A stretch of 33,228 nt of DNA from Planctomycetota bacterium (GTDB lineage Bacteria > Planctomycetota > UBA8742 > UBA2392): positions 1-33,228 of the forward strand of contig JAIOJA010000038.1 of the NCBI GenBank assembly GCA_019912315.1. Direction: 5' to 3'. Of the stretch, positions 24,349-33,124 are shown in pieces. Positions within the stretch are counted from its first letter, which is position 1; each line of letters opens with the position of its first letter. A program made the translations under genes and the position numbers. Below the pieces are notes generated by a model. The model ran no database searches. It saw only the letters and a program-made list of their open reading frames with translations, and was not told the DNA's origin.

Positions 24349-27300
24349 GGGCCGCCCTCCGCTGTCACCGCGTGGATCGCGCCGGTCGGGCAGAAGCTCA
24401 CACACACACCGCACCCCGTGCACGCCTTTTCATCAATGCGCACGGCCGCGCCGTCCTGCACAAACGCGGGGCAGCCAAACAGATCCACGCACGCGTTGCA
24501 GTTGCCGCAGTTGCCGCAGATTGTGCAACGCTGTGCTTCGGCCTGGGCCTGCTCCTCCGTCAAGACGCCCACAACTTCGCTGAAGTCGCTGGTGCGCCCG
24601 GAGGCTTCCCGCTCCGCCGGGACGGCTCGCTGCGCGGAATCAATGCGCACTGCACCGGGGCGTCCACGCAGGTCGCGGGCTGACGGAAGCGGCGGCGGTT
24701 GGCGAGTGTCCGCTGCGTCGCCGCGCAACGATCGATCCAGACCCCAAGCCGCACGTCGGCCGAGCGCAATCGCGCCCGTTACCGTACGTTCGCCATTCAC
24801 GACGTCGCCGGCGGCGAAGATGCGCGCGTGCGACGTCTGCCCGGTCAGGGGGTCGGCCGCCAGACACCCGTCTTCCCAACGAAGGCTCGGCTGGGGACCG
24901 AGTGCCTCGCGATCTGCCGTCTGGCCGATCGCCCAGATCAGGTGTGTCGCGGGAAGTTGCCGCGCGGATCCCTCGACCGGGTCATAGTCGGACGGCAACA
25001 GCGCGCCCGCCCCTGCCGGGCGGACGCAGACGGTTTCAACGCCGGTCGCCGTCAGACGCGTTACGCGCGTCGCGGTGCGGAGATTCACGCCCTCGCGCAC
25101 CGCCTCCTTGGTCTCGGCTGAAATCGCGGGCATGGCGTCGCGTGCTTCAAGACAGACAATCGTTGCGCCGGATGCACCCCGACGCAGAGCGCTCCGAGCG
25201 GCGTCCACAGCCGCGTTGCCGCCACCGATCACTACTACCTCACCGGAAATCCGGCAGTTATCGTCGCGCAGAAATGCCAGCGCATCCACCTGCTGCGGTC
25301 CGTCACCCGGTACCTCGCCTCGCGCCGGCTTGCCCGCGCCAATCGCAATCACCACGCCGTCGTGGTGCTGCAAAAGCTCGTCCGTCGTGAAGTCGCTGCC
25401 GAGTCTGCGTCCGCCTTCAAATCGTATGCCCAGGTCGAGGACCCGGCGAATATCCTTCGCCAGGGCTTCGCGCGGCAGGCGGTAGGCCGGAATGCCGTAG
25501 CGCAGCAGCCCGCCCGGTTCGTCGGCGGCATCGAGCAGCGTAACCGCGTAGCCGCGCACCCGCAGTTCATGCGCCGCCGCGAGACCGGCGGGCCCGGCCC
25601 CGACGACTGCGACGCTGCGACCGTGATCCGGCTCCCGCTCTAGCCGATACGGGAACTCCGGTTGGGCGTCAGCCCAGTCAACCACAAACCGCTTGAGGTC
25701 ATTGATTGCGACGGGCGAATCGGTCTGCGCACGCACGCAGACGTCTTCGCACGGGCGATGGCAGACGCGGCAGACAGAATCCGGCAGCGGCAGTCCGTCC
25801 ATGATCAGTTCAAGCGCGTCGGCGTATCTGCCGGCGGCAATGTGCGCGGCGTAGCCCTGGACGCACAGAAACAGCGGGCACGCCGTCGCGCAAGCCGCGA
25901 CGGGCGGCACATTCTGCTCAGCGCCGGTTTCCTGCGAACGCGCTCTCACCATGGCCCGTTCATAGGCGCGCTCGATGCCCTGCGAACAGCGCTGGCCGCA
26001 GCTTTCACGTCCGCAATGCTTGCAGCGCTCGGTGTCGATGGCAAAAACCGTGCGCGCACCCGTACTGATTCCTTCCCGTTGCGCAAACACCGGGCAGGGG
26101 CGCTCCGAGACAATCACGGCGAGTCCCGGGTAATCCCATGCCTCGCGGAAGGCCGTGATTGCGCTCGGCAGGTCCTCGGGATCAATGCGCTCGACTCGTT
26201 TTGCGCCAAGCGCACGCACCACGTCGACGATGTCTGTCCGCCGGGTGATCTGCCCGTCCTTGACGTCAACCAGCGGGCTCTCCTGGAAACCGGTCATGGC
26301 CGTCACGTCGTTGTCCAGGATGACCGCCACCATGTTGACGTCTTCCTTGATCGCGTTCAGCAGCGCCGGCATGCCCGAGTGGAAGAACGTCGAATCGCCC
26401 ATGAACCCGACGGTCCTTTCGCCTGAAACCCGCGCCGCTCCGGCCGCAAGCGTGAAGCCGGCGCCCATGCACAGCAGGGCATCGCCGGATTCGAGCGGCT
26501 GTCCACAGCCGAGCGTGTAGCACCCGATATCATTGAAGAACAACGGAGCCTCGCTCAGGGCGGAACGCGCGGCAAAGAATGAGGACCGATGCGGACAGGC
26601 GGCGCACAACACGGGCGGGCGCGGGGCTACCTGCGGTCCATTATCAACAGCGCCCGGCGCCACGAACGCGCGCGCGGCAACCGGCGCAAGCGCGGTACGC
26701 AGCACCTCCGGTTCGTACTCGAACATTTTCGGCAAGTCGCCGGTGCGCTTGCCCCGGACCTTCGTTGCCAGCCCCTGCCGGTGACAGTGCGCGGCGATGG
26801 CGTCCTCCAGGAACGCCGAGAGTTCCTCGATTACCCACAACTCGTCCAGGCCTCGCAGTTCGCTGGTCAGCCACTCCTCCGGCAGCGGATGCGCCACGCC
26901 CAGCCGCAAAAATCTCGTCTCGGCGCCAAGCTCGGCCAGGACCTCACCGCACACGGCTGCGGCGGCGCCGAACGCCAGCACCCCCCGGCGACCCTCACCG
27001 CTGGCTTCGCAGAACAGTGGCTGGCCCAGCAAGTCACTCGCCACGGTCATACGATTTTCAATTTCCCGACGCATGCGCACGGCATTGGCGGGCACCGGGA
27101 GGTGCCGCCGGGGGTCGCGCACGAAGCCCGAAACCTCGCCGGTCCGCAGGGCGCCGACGGTGACAGGCGCGCGCGTGTGGCAGATTCGCGTCGTCGGACG
27201 CAGCAGCACCGGCAGACTGCTTTGCTCTGACACTTCGAAGGCGGCGCGTGTCATTTCCAGCGCCTGCTGTGCAGTGGCCGGCTCAATCACTGGCATGTGC

Positions 27301-27728
27301 ACCATCGGGCCGAGAAAGCGCTGGTCTTGCTCATTGGGGCTGGTTCGACATGAAGGATCGGCGGCGCTGACGATCACCATCCCGGCGTTCACGCCAATGT
27401 ACGGGATCGTGGTCAACGGGTCGCCCGCGTACATCAGCCCCAGGTGCTTCATGGCCACGATTGATCGCGCACCCGCCAGCGAGGCAGCGAACGCCATCTC
27501 CACGGCGATCTTCTCATTGACCGAGTACTCGAATGTGATTCCCGTATGCCCTGCCAGGCGCGCGAACCCGTCGGTGATTTCCGATGACGGCGTGCCTGGG
27601 TAGCCGCACGCGAAGCGCACGCCGGCCTCGAGCGCGCCACGTATGATGGCTTCGTTGCCAAGATACAGCAGGCGTTTGCCGGGCCCGGCTAACAAGGGAT
27701 CCTGCCTGCCCGTTGCCTGCGCGGTCAT
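24345..27728 (-). CDS. iorA: Indolepyruvate:ferredoxin oxidoreductase alpha subunit with inserted GltD-type NAD(P)H/FAD module
   Basis: An 1127-residue fusion. Residues 1-560 are an IorA core: GYPGTPSSE (42-50), NEKIAVEM, LCAACPHR and the thiamine-diphosphate loop GDSTFFHSG (444-452). Then comes a GltD-like module: Fe-S helical domain with Cys613, 617, 622, 653, 656, 660 and 664, an FAD Rossmann loop VAVVGAGPAGLAAAHEL (706-722), an NAD(P) loop VVVIGGGNAAVDAA and FAAGDVV near 971. Residues 1067-1127 are the two-cluster ferredoxin tail normal for IorA (CTICGNC, GCPAF, CTGCGVC). The module is thus inserted between the core and its own tail. It could pass electrons straight to NAD(P)+, like the separate flavoprotein subunit of phenylglyoxylate oxidoreductase. 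Start ATG at 27728 overlaps the upstream stop by ATGA. Confidence 0.93.
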   Translation of the reverse strand: MTAQATGRQDPLLAGPGKRLLYLGNEAIIRGALEAGVRFACGYPGTPSSEITDGFARLAGHTGITFEYSVNEKIAVEMAFAASLAGARSIVAMKHLGLMYAGDPLTTIPYIGVNAGMVIVSAADPSCRTSPNEQDQRFLGPMVHMPVIEPATAQQALEMTRAAFEVSEQSSLPVLLRPTTRICHTRAPVTVGALRTGEVSGFVRDPRRHLPVPANAVRMRREIENRMTVASDLLGQPLFCEASGEGRRGVLAFGAAAAVCGEVLAELGAETRFLRLGVAHPLPEEWLTSELRGLDELWVIEELSAFLEDAIAAHCHRQGLATKVRGKRTGDLPKMFEYEPEVLRTALAPVAARAFVAPGAVDNGPQVAPRPPVLCAACPHRSSFFAARSALSEAPLFFNDIGCYTLGCGQPLESGDALLCMGAGFTLAAGAARVSGERTVGFMGDSTFFHSGMPALLNAIKEDVNMVAVILDNDVTAMTGFQESPLVDVKDGQITRRTDIVDVVRALGAKRVERIDPEDLPSAITAFREAWDYPGLAVIVSERPCPVFAQREGISTGARTVFAIDTERCKHCGRESCGQRCSQGIERAYERAMVRARSQETGAEQNVPPVAACATACPLFLCVQGYAAHIAAGRYADALELIMDGLPLPDSVCRVCHRPCEDVCVRAQTDSPVAINDLKRFVVDWADAQPEFPYRLEREPDHGRSVAVVGAGPAGLAAAHELRVRGYAVTLLDAADEPGGLLRYGIPAYRLPREALAKDIRRVLDLGIRFEGGRRLGSDFTTDELLQHHDGVVIAIGAGKPARGEVPGDGPQQVDALAFLRDDNCRISGEVVVIGGGNAAVDAARSALRRGASGATIVCLEARDAMPAISAETKEAVREGVNLRTATRVTRLTATGVETVCVRPAGAGALLPSDYDPVEGSARQLPATHLIWAIGQTADREALGPQPSLRWEDGCLAADPLTGQTSHARIFAAGDVVNGERTVTGAIALGRRAAWGLDRSLRGDAADTRQPPPLPSARDLRGRPGAVRIDSAQRAVPAEREASGRTSDFSEVVGVLTEEQAQAEAQRCTICGNCGNCNACVDLFGCPAFVQDGAAVRIDEKACTGCGVCVSFCPTGAIHAVTAEGGP

Positions 27729-28249
27729 GCGACTGGGGGCTCCCTGCCCGGTGTTGCGTGAATCCGCCTGCGGCAGCACGTGCCGCCTTCAGGCAGAGTC
27801 TCCAGCGTTTCAAACGACAGTGCCGCGCCCGTCCGCTTGCCCAACTCGCTCAGGGTCGCGGCGAACCAGCGGTCGCAGCCGGGGCGATCCTCAGCGAGCA
27901 GGCCCAGCCGCCGGTGCCAGTGAAACCAGGGACAGTCGGTGTGCTTCACGAACACGTCGCCGTCCTTTTCCTCAACGACCGCGTCCTCGCCCATGCAACT
28001 GCTGCTCCAGGCAATGCACTCCGCGACCTGCGACGCCAGCGGCTTTGCAGGGTCCAGACGCTTGGCATAGGCCGCAGCCGTCTGCTCGCCTGTGACTTCC
28101 CACATCAGATTGACGACCTCGGCCGGGTCGACGTTGGGAAACATGCGGCGCACAGCCTCACGCCACGCAAAATGCTGTGCGCGGGAGATCTGCGTAAGGG
28201 CTGCAAACCTGGTTTCAAGCGGAACGTCGGCCACCAGGGACTCCGTCAT
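27725..28249 (-). CDS. Small Cys-rich protein, possibly ATC-hydrolase-like; first gene of the operon
   Basis: A 174-residue soluble protein without a signal peptide. The layout recalls the L-2-amino-thiazoline-4-carboxylic acid hydrolase-like family, but the match is by eye and weak. Potential ligand or catalytic residues are Cys85 (SSCMGED), His103 and Cys106 (KHTDCPWFHWH), His110, His112, Cys125 and the pair Cys158-Cys159. It leads the operon and overlaps iorA by ATGA, so it is probably made in step with the oxidoreductase. Roles as an amide hydrolase, a metallochaperone or a small accessory subunit are all open. No Shine-Dalgarno site precedes the ATG; the leader may be only about 8 bases. 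Confidence 0.6.
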   Translation of the reverse strand: MTESLVADVPLETRFAALTQISRAQHFAWREAVRRMFPNVDPAEVVNLMWEVTGEQTAAAYAKRLDPAKPLASQVAECIAWSSSCMGEDAVVEEKDGDVFVKHTDCPWFHWHRRLGLLAEDRPGCDRWFAATLSELGKRTGAALSFETLETLPEGGTCCRRRIHATPGREPPVA

Positions 28250-28267
28250 AAAGATATATGTATCTTT
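28250..28267 (-). promoter_or_regulatory. Palindromic candidate operator
   Basis: AAAGATA and TATCTTT form a perfect 7-base inverted repeat with a 4-base spacer (28250-28256 and 28261-28267), directly beside the first ATG of the operon. It overlaps the candidate -10 box and the expected transcription start, the usual place for a repressor site. The regulator itself is not in the window. Confidence 0.45.
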
Positions 28268-28293
28268 TTATCCGTATTGTTGCCCCGCGGCAA
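28265..28293 (-). promoter_or_regulatory. Candidate sigma-70 promoter of the 12-gene operon
   Basis: On the minus strand TTGCCG (28293-28288) and TAAAAA (28270-28265) are 17 bases apart, each matching the consensus at 4 of 6 positions. The -35 box sits in a second small palindrome (28280-28293). It is the only plausible promoter close to the first gene. Confidence 0.4.
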
Positions 28294-28460
28294 GGAAAAC
28301 GCGAGGACTGCAGCTATCCCTGCTAAAAGCGGCAGCCGATGGGGTTGCGCAGCAACCGTAGTCGCAGCGGCGCGATGCGCTGTTGCGGTGGTGTAAGCCT
28401 GGCCGGGAACGAACTGCGGTTGTGAGGGCAGCGGAGGAGTTCAAAGTTTCCTGACGCCGG

Positions 28461-28670
28461 GCATATCGAGTGCTGGGACAGCCGAGATCAACTCAGCGGT
28501 ATGCTCTCAGGCCGAAGCCTGAAGAACTCGGGACCATCACGAAGATGCCGCAGCTATCTCGCCAGTACCCACGCTTCGGCTGGGGACGTACCCGAGAGCG
28601 ACTGCGAGGCATCCGTGTCGGGAGGAAGCGAGCACGGCTGCCAGTAGTGGTTTCGTCTATGCCTCCATGA
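28461..28670 (+). mobile_element. IS3-family transposase (OrfB) relic
   Basis: A plus-strand frame reads VLGQPRSTQRYALRPKPEE, then SRQYPRFGWGRTRERLRGI and RVGRKRARL. These are the N-terminal helix-turn-helix blocks of IS3-type OrfB transposases. The integrase core with its DDE residues is absent and the frame stops at about 28670. It fills most of the gap between the antiporter and the catabolic operon. The remaining bases 28294-28460 show nothing recognisable. Confidence 0.75.
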
Positions 28671-28678
28671 CTCTGACT

Positions 28679-31489
28679 CTACTCGTCTTTGCCGCCCCAC
28701 GACAGGAAGGCCACGGACGGGGACAGTGGGTGGACTGGCGGCTCGTCCAGCAAGATCAGGCGGCATTCACGTGCGGCTCTCAGTCCGGCGGCGTGGCTTG
28801 CCTGCAACATGGCGGGGGCTTCTCGGATTCCCTCGCGCAGCCCAAGCGCGCCGGACAGCAGGAACACCCAGCGTGCGTCGCCGACGTCGAGCGACTCTCC
28901 CTGCGGCAGCTCGATCTGCGCCTTGCCGCGCGGCCAATCTGCCCGCTGCGTCTTTGTCAGGTGTTGCCAGGCCTCGTCGCCGCGCAGGAGGTTGTCGAAC
29001 ACATGGCGCGCCCACGCGTCGTCGACTTCGTGCCGCAATTCAGGTGCCTCCTCCATGAGCTTGCGCAGGTCATCAAGGTGCAGGCGCAAGGCTGTGAGTG
29101 TCGTCGCCGCACGTACTGTCGCGCTGCGGGGCTCGCCGGTCAGGAGTGCCATTTCGCCAATGACCTCTCCGCCGCCAAGCACATCCAGCAGCCGCTCGGA
29201 TTCGCCCTTTCCTGTCAACACTTGTGCCGCACCGCGGGCAATAATGAACATGGTGTCGCCTTTCTCGCCCTCACGCAGCAGGACTTCGTCTCGTGCGAAC
29301 ACAACTTCCCTAACGGCGGCGGCCAGTTTCTTCAACACTTCGGCATTTAGCGATTGAAACAGGGGAGTGCCTTTCAGCAACTCGGCGGACGAGGGCAACT
29401 CGCCATATGCCGGTGACAGCGCGAGCGTTGCCATTTGCTGGCTGACCGTTTGCAGGAACTCTTCGGCGATGGCATCGGGGATTAGACCTCCCTTGTCGAA
29501 GTCCTCCAGTGCTGCGCGCTCCAGGTTCAGCTCGACGCGCCTGCCAAGGCGGTTCTCGATCGCGGTGGCGACCTCCGGCGCATTGCTGCGTAGATCTTCG
29601 AGCGACTGCTGCGCTGTCTGACGGAAGCGCTGGTATGTTGCTGCGACCTTACGTACGCCTTCGGATGTACGGTCCGGGCTCTGTTCAAGCGCACGCAGAA
29701 CTTGCGTCGCGGCCAGCGCCTCGACCCATGCCAGTTCATACAGTCGTGAGATGTCCCAGAAAGCCACCTTGTCGCCGAAAAACGGGAACTTGCGTGCCAA
29801 TCGCAAGAAGAGATTGCGTAGGAGTACTGCACGGCCGGAACGGCTTTCCGGCGAGCTCGTATCGCCATTGGCCAGCCTTTCCAGCTGTGCATCGATTTCG
29901 AATGCCAGGATCTGCAGCGTCGGGCCGGTGATCATGCCCGTCTCGTTTGACTCATCGTAGGCCGAACGCTCAATTGCGATGGCCTGGTACCACGCCAGAT
30001 GTTCCAATTCTACCGGGTTGTTGCGGCGCAACTCCGCGCGTGAATCGCGGATCTGTCCCTCGACGGTGCGCCTGCGTTCGTGAACGGATTTCCGAATCTC
30101 GTGCCAGTGGATAGTGCGATAGCGCGTGCGGGCCGACAGGCGTTCGACGTCAGCCTCCACCCGGGCCAGTACGCGAGCCTGTGCCTGCAGGCGCATCAGC
30201 TGCTCGCCCGGCGGCCGCTTGCTGAAGCCGAGTTTGCGCAACAACCAACCCGTGGTCGTTCCATTGACCAGGATCGTGAGCAGCACGACACCCGCCGTCA
30301 CGCGTAGCATTTCGCCGCGCACGCCCTCGGTCAGACCGGTGTTGCCCGCGACCAGCAGGACGAGGGCCAGTGAGACCGCACCCCGCAGACCGCCCCATGC
30401 CATCACCAGCGACTGCCTCGAGCTGACCGGTGGCCCGAGGAGCCCCATGAGTGGCTTGAAAAGGAACACGACCAACAAGCGGATTGCCATGATGCCCGTC
30501 CAGGCAACCAGCGTGATCAGCACGCCCGTCAGCGTGATGTGCTCGAATTGGATCGCGATCACCATGCCAGCGAGGAAAAAGATCAGCGTGTTCGCGATGT
30601 ACGTAAGCATGCCGAGAAAGTCGTGCTGGCGCCGGCGAACCGCCGGGCTTATGGCAGGGCGTCCCGGCCCGCTCATCCAGAGGCCCAGCGTCACAATGGC
30701 GATCACGCCGGACACATGCAGCGAGGCCTCGGCTAGAATCATTGCAGCGTAGCCCATTACAATGATAAGGGTGATCTCGACCTTCGGCTCGTTGAAGATG
30801 CGGCTTAGTAGCCAGGTCAGCGAAATCGCCATAACCAGCCCGACTGCGATGCCGCCGGCCAGAACCTTCAGGAAACCGAGTACCGATCCGCTGACCGTGA
30901 AGTCGCCGCCAGCCGCCAGCCCGATAAGCAGGGTGAATGCGACGATGGCCGTCGCATCGTTCAGCAGCGACTCGCCTTCGATCAGCAACGACAGCCGCTT
31001 CGGCGCGCCGACGTCGCGCAGCAGTGCCACGACGGCTACCGGGTCGGTAGCGCTGATCAGCGCGCCGAACACCAGAGCAATCGGCAGCGACCACGCCCAG
31101 TCGATCCCCGTCACACCCACCATCAGGAATGCCGTCGCTACTGTGCAGGCCAGCATCGCCGGCACCGCCAGTGTCGCGATCGGCCCGATGTTGCGCGCAA
31201 AGTGATAGGTATCGAGTGACAGGGCCGACTCGAACACCAGCGTCGGTACGAACACGTACAGTATCAGGTCAGTGTTGAGCGGAGTGCCAGAGGCCAACTC
31301 GTGCAGTCCGTCAGGCAGCGCGTTGTGAGCGCGAAGCAGCATCAGCAGCGCGCCCAAACCCAACCCCAGAACCAGCATCGCCACCGAGTAGGGAAACTTG
31401 AATCGCTTGGCCGCGAGTCTCACGCCGGCGCCGACCGCCAGCACTACGCAGGCGACCAGCACGATCGTTAGTTCTGGTCCGTGTTCCAA
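28679..31489 (-). CDS. CPA1 sodium/proton antiporter with C-terminal cyclic-nucleotide-binding domain
   Basis: A 936-residue inner-membrane protein. The first 420 residues form about a dozen hydrophobic helices with CPA1/NhaP marks: SATDPVAVVALLRDVGAPKR (146-165) and EGESLLNDATAIV (171-183), which carry the ion-binding acidic residues. A long helical cytoplasmic region (430-700) follows, then a cyclic-nucleotide domain (704-815) with the phosphate-binding cassette GEMALLTGEPRSATV (778-792; Glu779 and Arg788). The last 100 residues look like a degenerate second copy of that domain. It would exchange Na+ or K+ for protons under control of cAMP or cGMP. The apparent start is TTG without a clear Shine-Dalgarno site, so the exact start is uncertain. 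Confidence 0.9.
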   Translation of the reverse strand: MEHGPELTIVLVACVVLAVGAGVRLAAKRFKFPYSVAMLVLGLGLGALLMLLRAHNALPDGLHELASGTPLNTDLILYVFVPTLVFESALSLDTYHFARNIGPIATLAVPAMLACTVATAFLMVGVTGIDWAWSLPIALVFGALISATDPVAVVALLRDVGAPKRLSLLIEGESLLNDATAIVAFTLLIGLAAGGDFTVSGSVLGFLKVLAGGIAVGLVMAISLTWLLSRIFNEPKVEITLIIVMGYAAMILAEASLHVSGVIAIVTLGLWMSGPGRPAISPAVRRRQHDFLGMLTYIANTLIFFLAGMVIAIQFEHITLTGVLITLVAWTGIMAIRLLVVFLFKPLMGLLGPPVSSRQSLVMAWGGLRGAVSLALVLLVAGNTGLTEGVRGEMLRVTAGVVLLTILVNGTTTGWLLRKLGFSKRPPGEQLMRLQAQARVLARVEADVERLSARTRYRTIHWHEIRKSVHERRRTVEGQIRDSRAELRRNNPVELEHLAWYQAIAIERSAYDESNETGMITGPTLQILAFEIDAQLERLANGDTSSPESRSGRAVLLRNLFLRLARKFPFFGDKVAFWDISRLYELAWVEALAATQVLRALEQSPDRTSEGVRKVAATYQRFRQTAQQSLEDLRSNAPEVATAIENRLGRRVELNLERAALEDFDKGGLIPDAIAEEFLQTVSQQMATLALSPAYGELPSSAELLKGTPLFQSLNAEVLKKLAAAVREVVFARDEVLLREGEKGDTMFIIARGAAQVLTGKGESERLLDVLGGGEVIGEMALLTGEPRSATVRAATTLTALRLHLDDLRKLMEEAPELRHEVDDAWARHVFDNLLRGDEAWQHLTKTQRADWPRGKAQIELPQGESLDVGDARWVFLLSGALGLREGIREAPAMLQASHAAGLRAARECRLILLDEPPVHPLSPSVAFLSWGGKDE

Positions 31490-31558
31490 CGCAATTGCCC
31501 GTCTTGTCTGGATTGCACGATGTCGTGACGTGCACGTATTGGCAACCCGCTAGCAGGC

Positions 31559-31750
31559 GTAGAAGAACTCTCCCTCTGTATTTGGCGAGAACTACCTCGT
31601 GAAGTGCTGAAGGAGTACGTCGAGCACTACAACTCATCCCGTACCCGTCGGAGCCTGGATGGCGACTGCCCTGAGCATTGCGATGTTGAAGCTGAAGGCC
31701 GGGCCTACGCAGTTCCGTGGCTTGGCGGTTTGCACCACAACTATCGATGA
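31559..31750 (+). mobile_element. C-terminal relic of an integrase-core (rve) transposase
   Basis: A plus-strand frame gives EVLKEYVEHYNSSRTRRSLD, then GDCP and, 20 residues on, GGLHHNY followed by a stop at about 31748. This is the characteristic end of rve-type transposases of the IS481/IS3 sort, with the catalytic Glu region lost. Everything upstream of about 31559 is missing, cut off near the start of the antiporter gene. Confidence 0.75.
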
Positions 31751-31947
31751 CGGGCTGGATAACCAACTGAATCGTGCCAAAGAAGAGCGCGCCTCGCGGT
31801 GCGCTGTTGGTGATTGCGTCCAGCTTGCTGAAGACCACCTGAATGCTGAAGGTGAGATACCTCCGACTTGTGCCACGCCACTGATTGGCTCGGTTGCTCT
31901 GCCGGTATTCCTGTCAAAACCGCCAAGACGGCATTCCCGGCAATAAC

Positions 31948-32486
31948 AACGGTCATGCCGCTGGCCCGAAGGCCGTCGCGTGGGCCAAAGGCGCCGAGCG
32001 CGCCAGCGAAGGCAGTTTCGAGGACGCGGCCAGGTTCGGCGAAATGGTCGTGCTGGCCACGCTCGGCACGGCAACCGTCGTGGCCGGGCTGGAAAACCTT
32101 AAGGGCTCGTGGTGTGGGACACCACGAACCCGCTCGACTTCAGCACAGGCGCGCCGCAGCTCGCGATTGCCGGTCACGACAGTTTGGGCGAGCAGGTCCA
32201 GAAAGCCGCAGCGGAAGCCAAAGTCGTCAAGGTCTTCAACACAGTCGGTAACGCGCTCATGTTCAAACCCGAGCTCGCAGGTGGGCCACCAACCATGTTC
32301 ATCGCCGGCAACGACGAGGACGCCAAGCAGCAGACAACAGATATGCTGACCAACTGGGGCTGGGAAACCAGCGACACAGGCAGCATCGAAGGCTCACGCT
32401 ATTTAGAGGCCATGTGTCTAACCTGGGTGCTGCACGGTATGAAGTCGGGCGGCTGGAATCACGCATTTAAGCTGCTGAGCAAGTAG
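31948..32486 (+). pseudogene. Frameshifted, truncated NADP oxidoreductase (F420-dependent type)
   Basis: Two plus-strand frames together match NADPH-dependent F420-reductase-like proteins. The first (31948 to about 32103) reads SEGSFEDAARFGEMVVLATL then GLENLKG; the second (about 32106-32486) continues VVWDTTNPLDFSTGAPQL, VVKVFNTVGNALMFKPEL, PTMFIAGNDEDAK and ends GGWNHAFKLLSK. The frame changes near 32105 and the second frame has a TAA just before it. The N-terminal dinucleotide-binding loop (GxGxxG) is missing, and the 200 bases before it (31751-31947) show nothing recognisable. A dead gene, probably damaged by the transposon activity next to it. Confidence 0.8.
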
Positions 32487-32632
32487 CGCAGGGGTCCCGG
32501 CCTTCACCGCCCGTGGGCACCCTGCCCGCGAGTATGTCGTAGGCAGGTGGCCTCAATACAACCGAGATTCCGACACAAATCGCCGTGATCCCGTTCGTGA
32601 GAAGCCTACTCTATGCATTGGAGGGGCAGGCC

Positions 32633-33124
32633 ATGTACTTGATGCACGCCGATACAATAGACGAACTGGCTTCGCGACTCCCAATACCCAAGTTCGAGCA
32701 CCTGTCATCACTCAACGAGTTTCGAGCGGCTCTTGGCGACATTGGGGTTTACTCGATTGAGTTGACGGAAGGCGAACAACCATGGAACCCCGACGAAGAG
32801 GGGCTTTGGCTACTCCACGAGCAGTGCGCCTTCTATTGCCGATACGGCGTCGAACGGGAGCCACGCTGCACTGCACTGCTTGTTCAGGGCTCAAGCAACG
32901 AGCAGAACGTCGGGAGCCTTCTTCAGCTACTGCTGAACCAAGCGGTTTGCCTCCCCGCCGCAATTCCCTCGACCGAACTGAGGATCGCGATTGTTGACTC
33001 CAAAGGAGAAGTGAGTTACGGCCGCCTCCGCGGAATCATGTTTGAGGGGCTAACATCTTGGCACGGATTGCTCGAGTGTCTTGGCGACACTAGAAGCGGT
33101 ATCAAAAACGGCGCAACAGGATGA
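32633..33124 (+). CDS. Hypothetical protein, 3' end probably interrupted by an IS5 element
   Basis: I do not recognise this protein of 163 residues. The frame is open from a GTG at 32585, but GGAGGGG at 32620-32626 places the start at the ATG at 32633. The product is soluble, acidic in the first half ([15 protein letters not shown]) and has a helical [10 protein letters not shown] segment; no motif stands out. Its last ten codons run into the end of the IS5-type element, so the present stop at 33122 lies in mobile DNA and the original C-terminus is lost. Confidence 0.5.
   Translation: MYLMHADTIDELASRLPIPKFEHLSSLNEFRAALGDIGVYSIELTEGEQPWNPDEEGLWLLHEQCAFYCRYGVEREPRCTALLVQGSSNEQNVGSLLQLLLNQAVCLPAAIPSTELRIAIVDSKGEVSYGRLRGIMFEGLTSWHGLLECLGDTRSGIKNGATG

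Noticed and set aside
31311..31838. A 175-residue minus-strand frame across the antiporter start
   Set aside because: It overlaps the antiporter's N-terminal codons and the rve transposase relic, and matches nothing I recognise.
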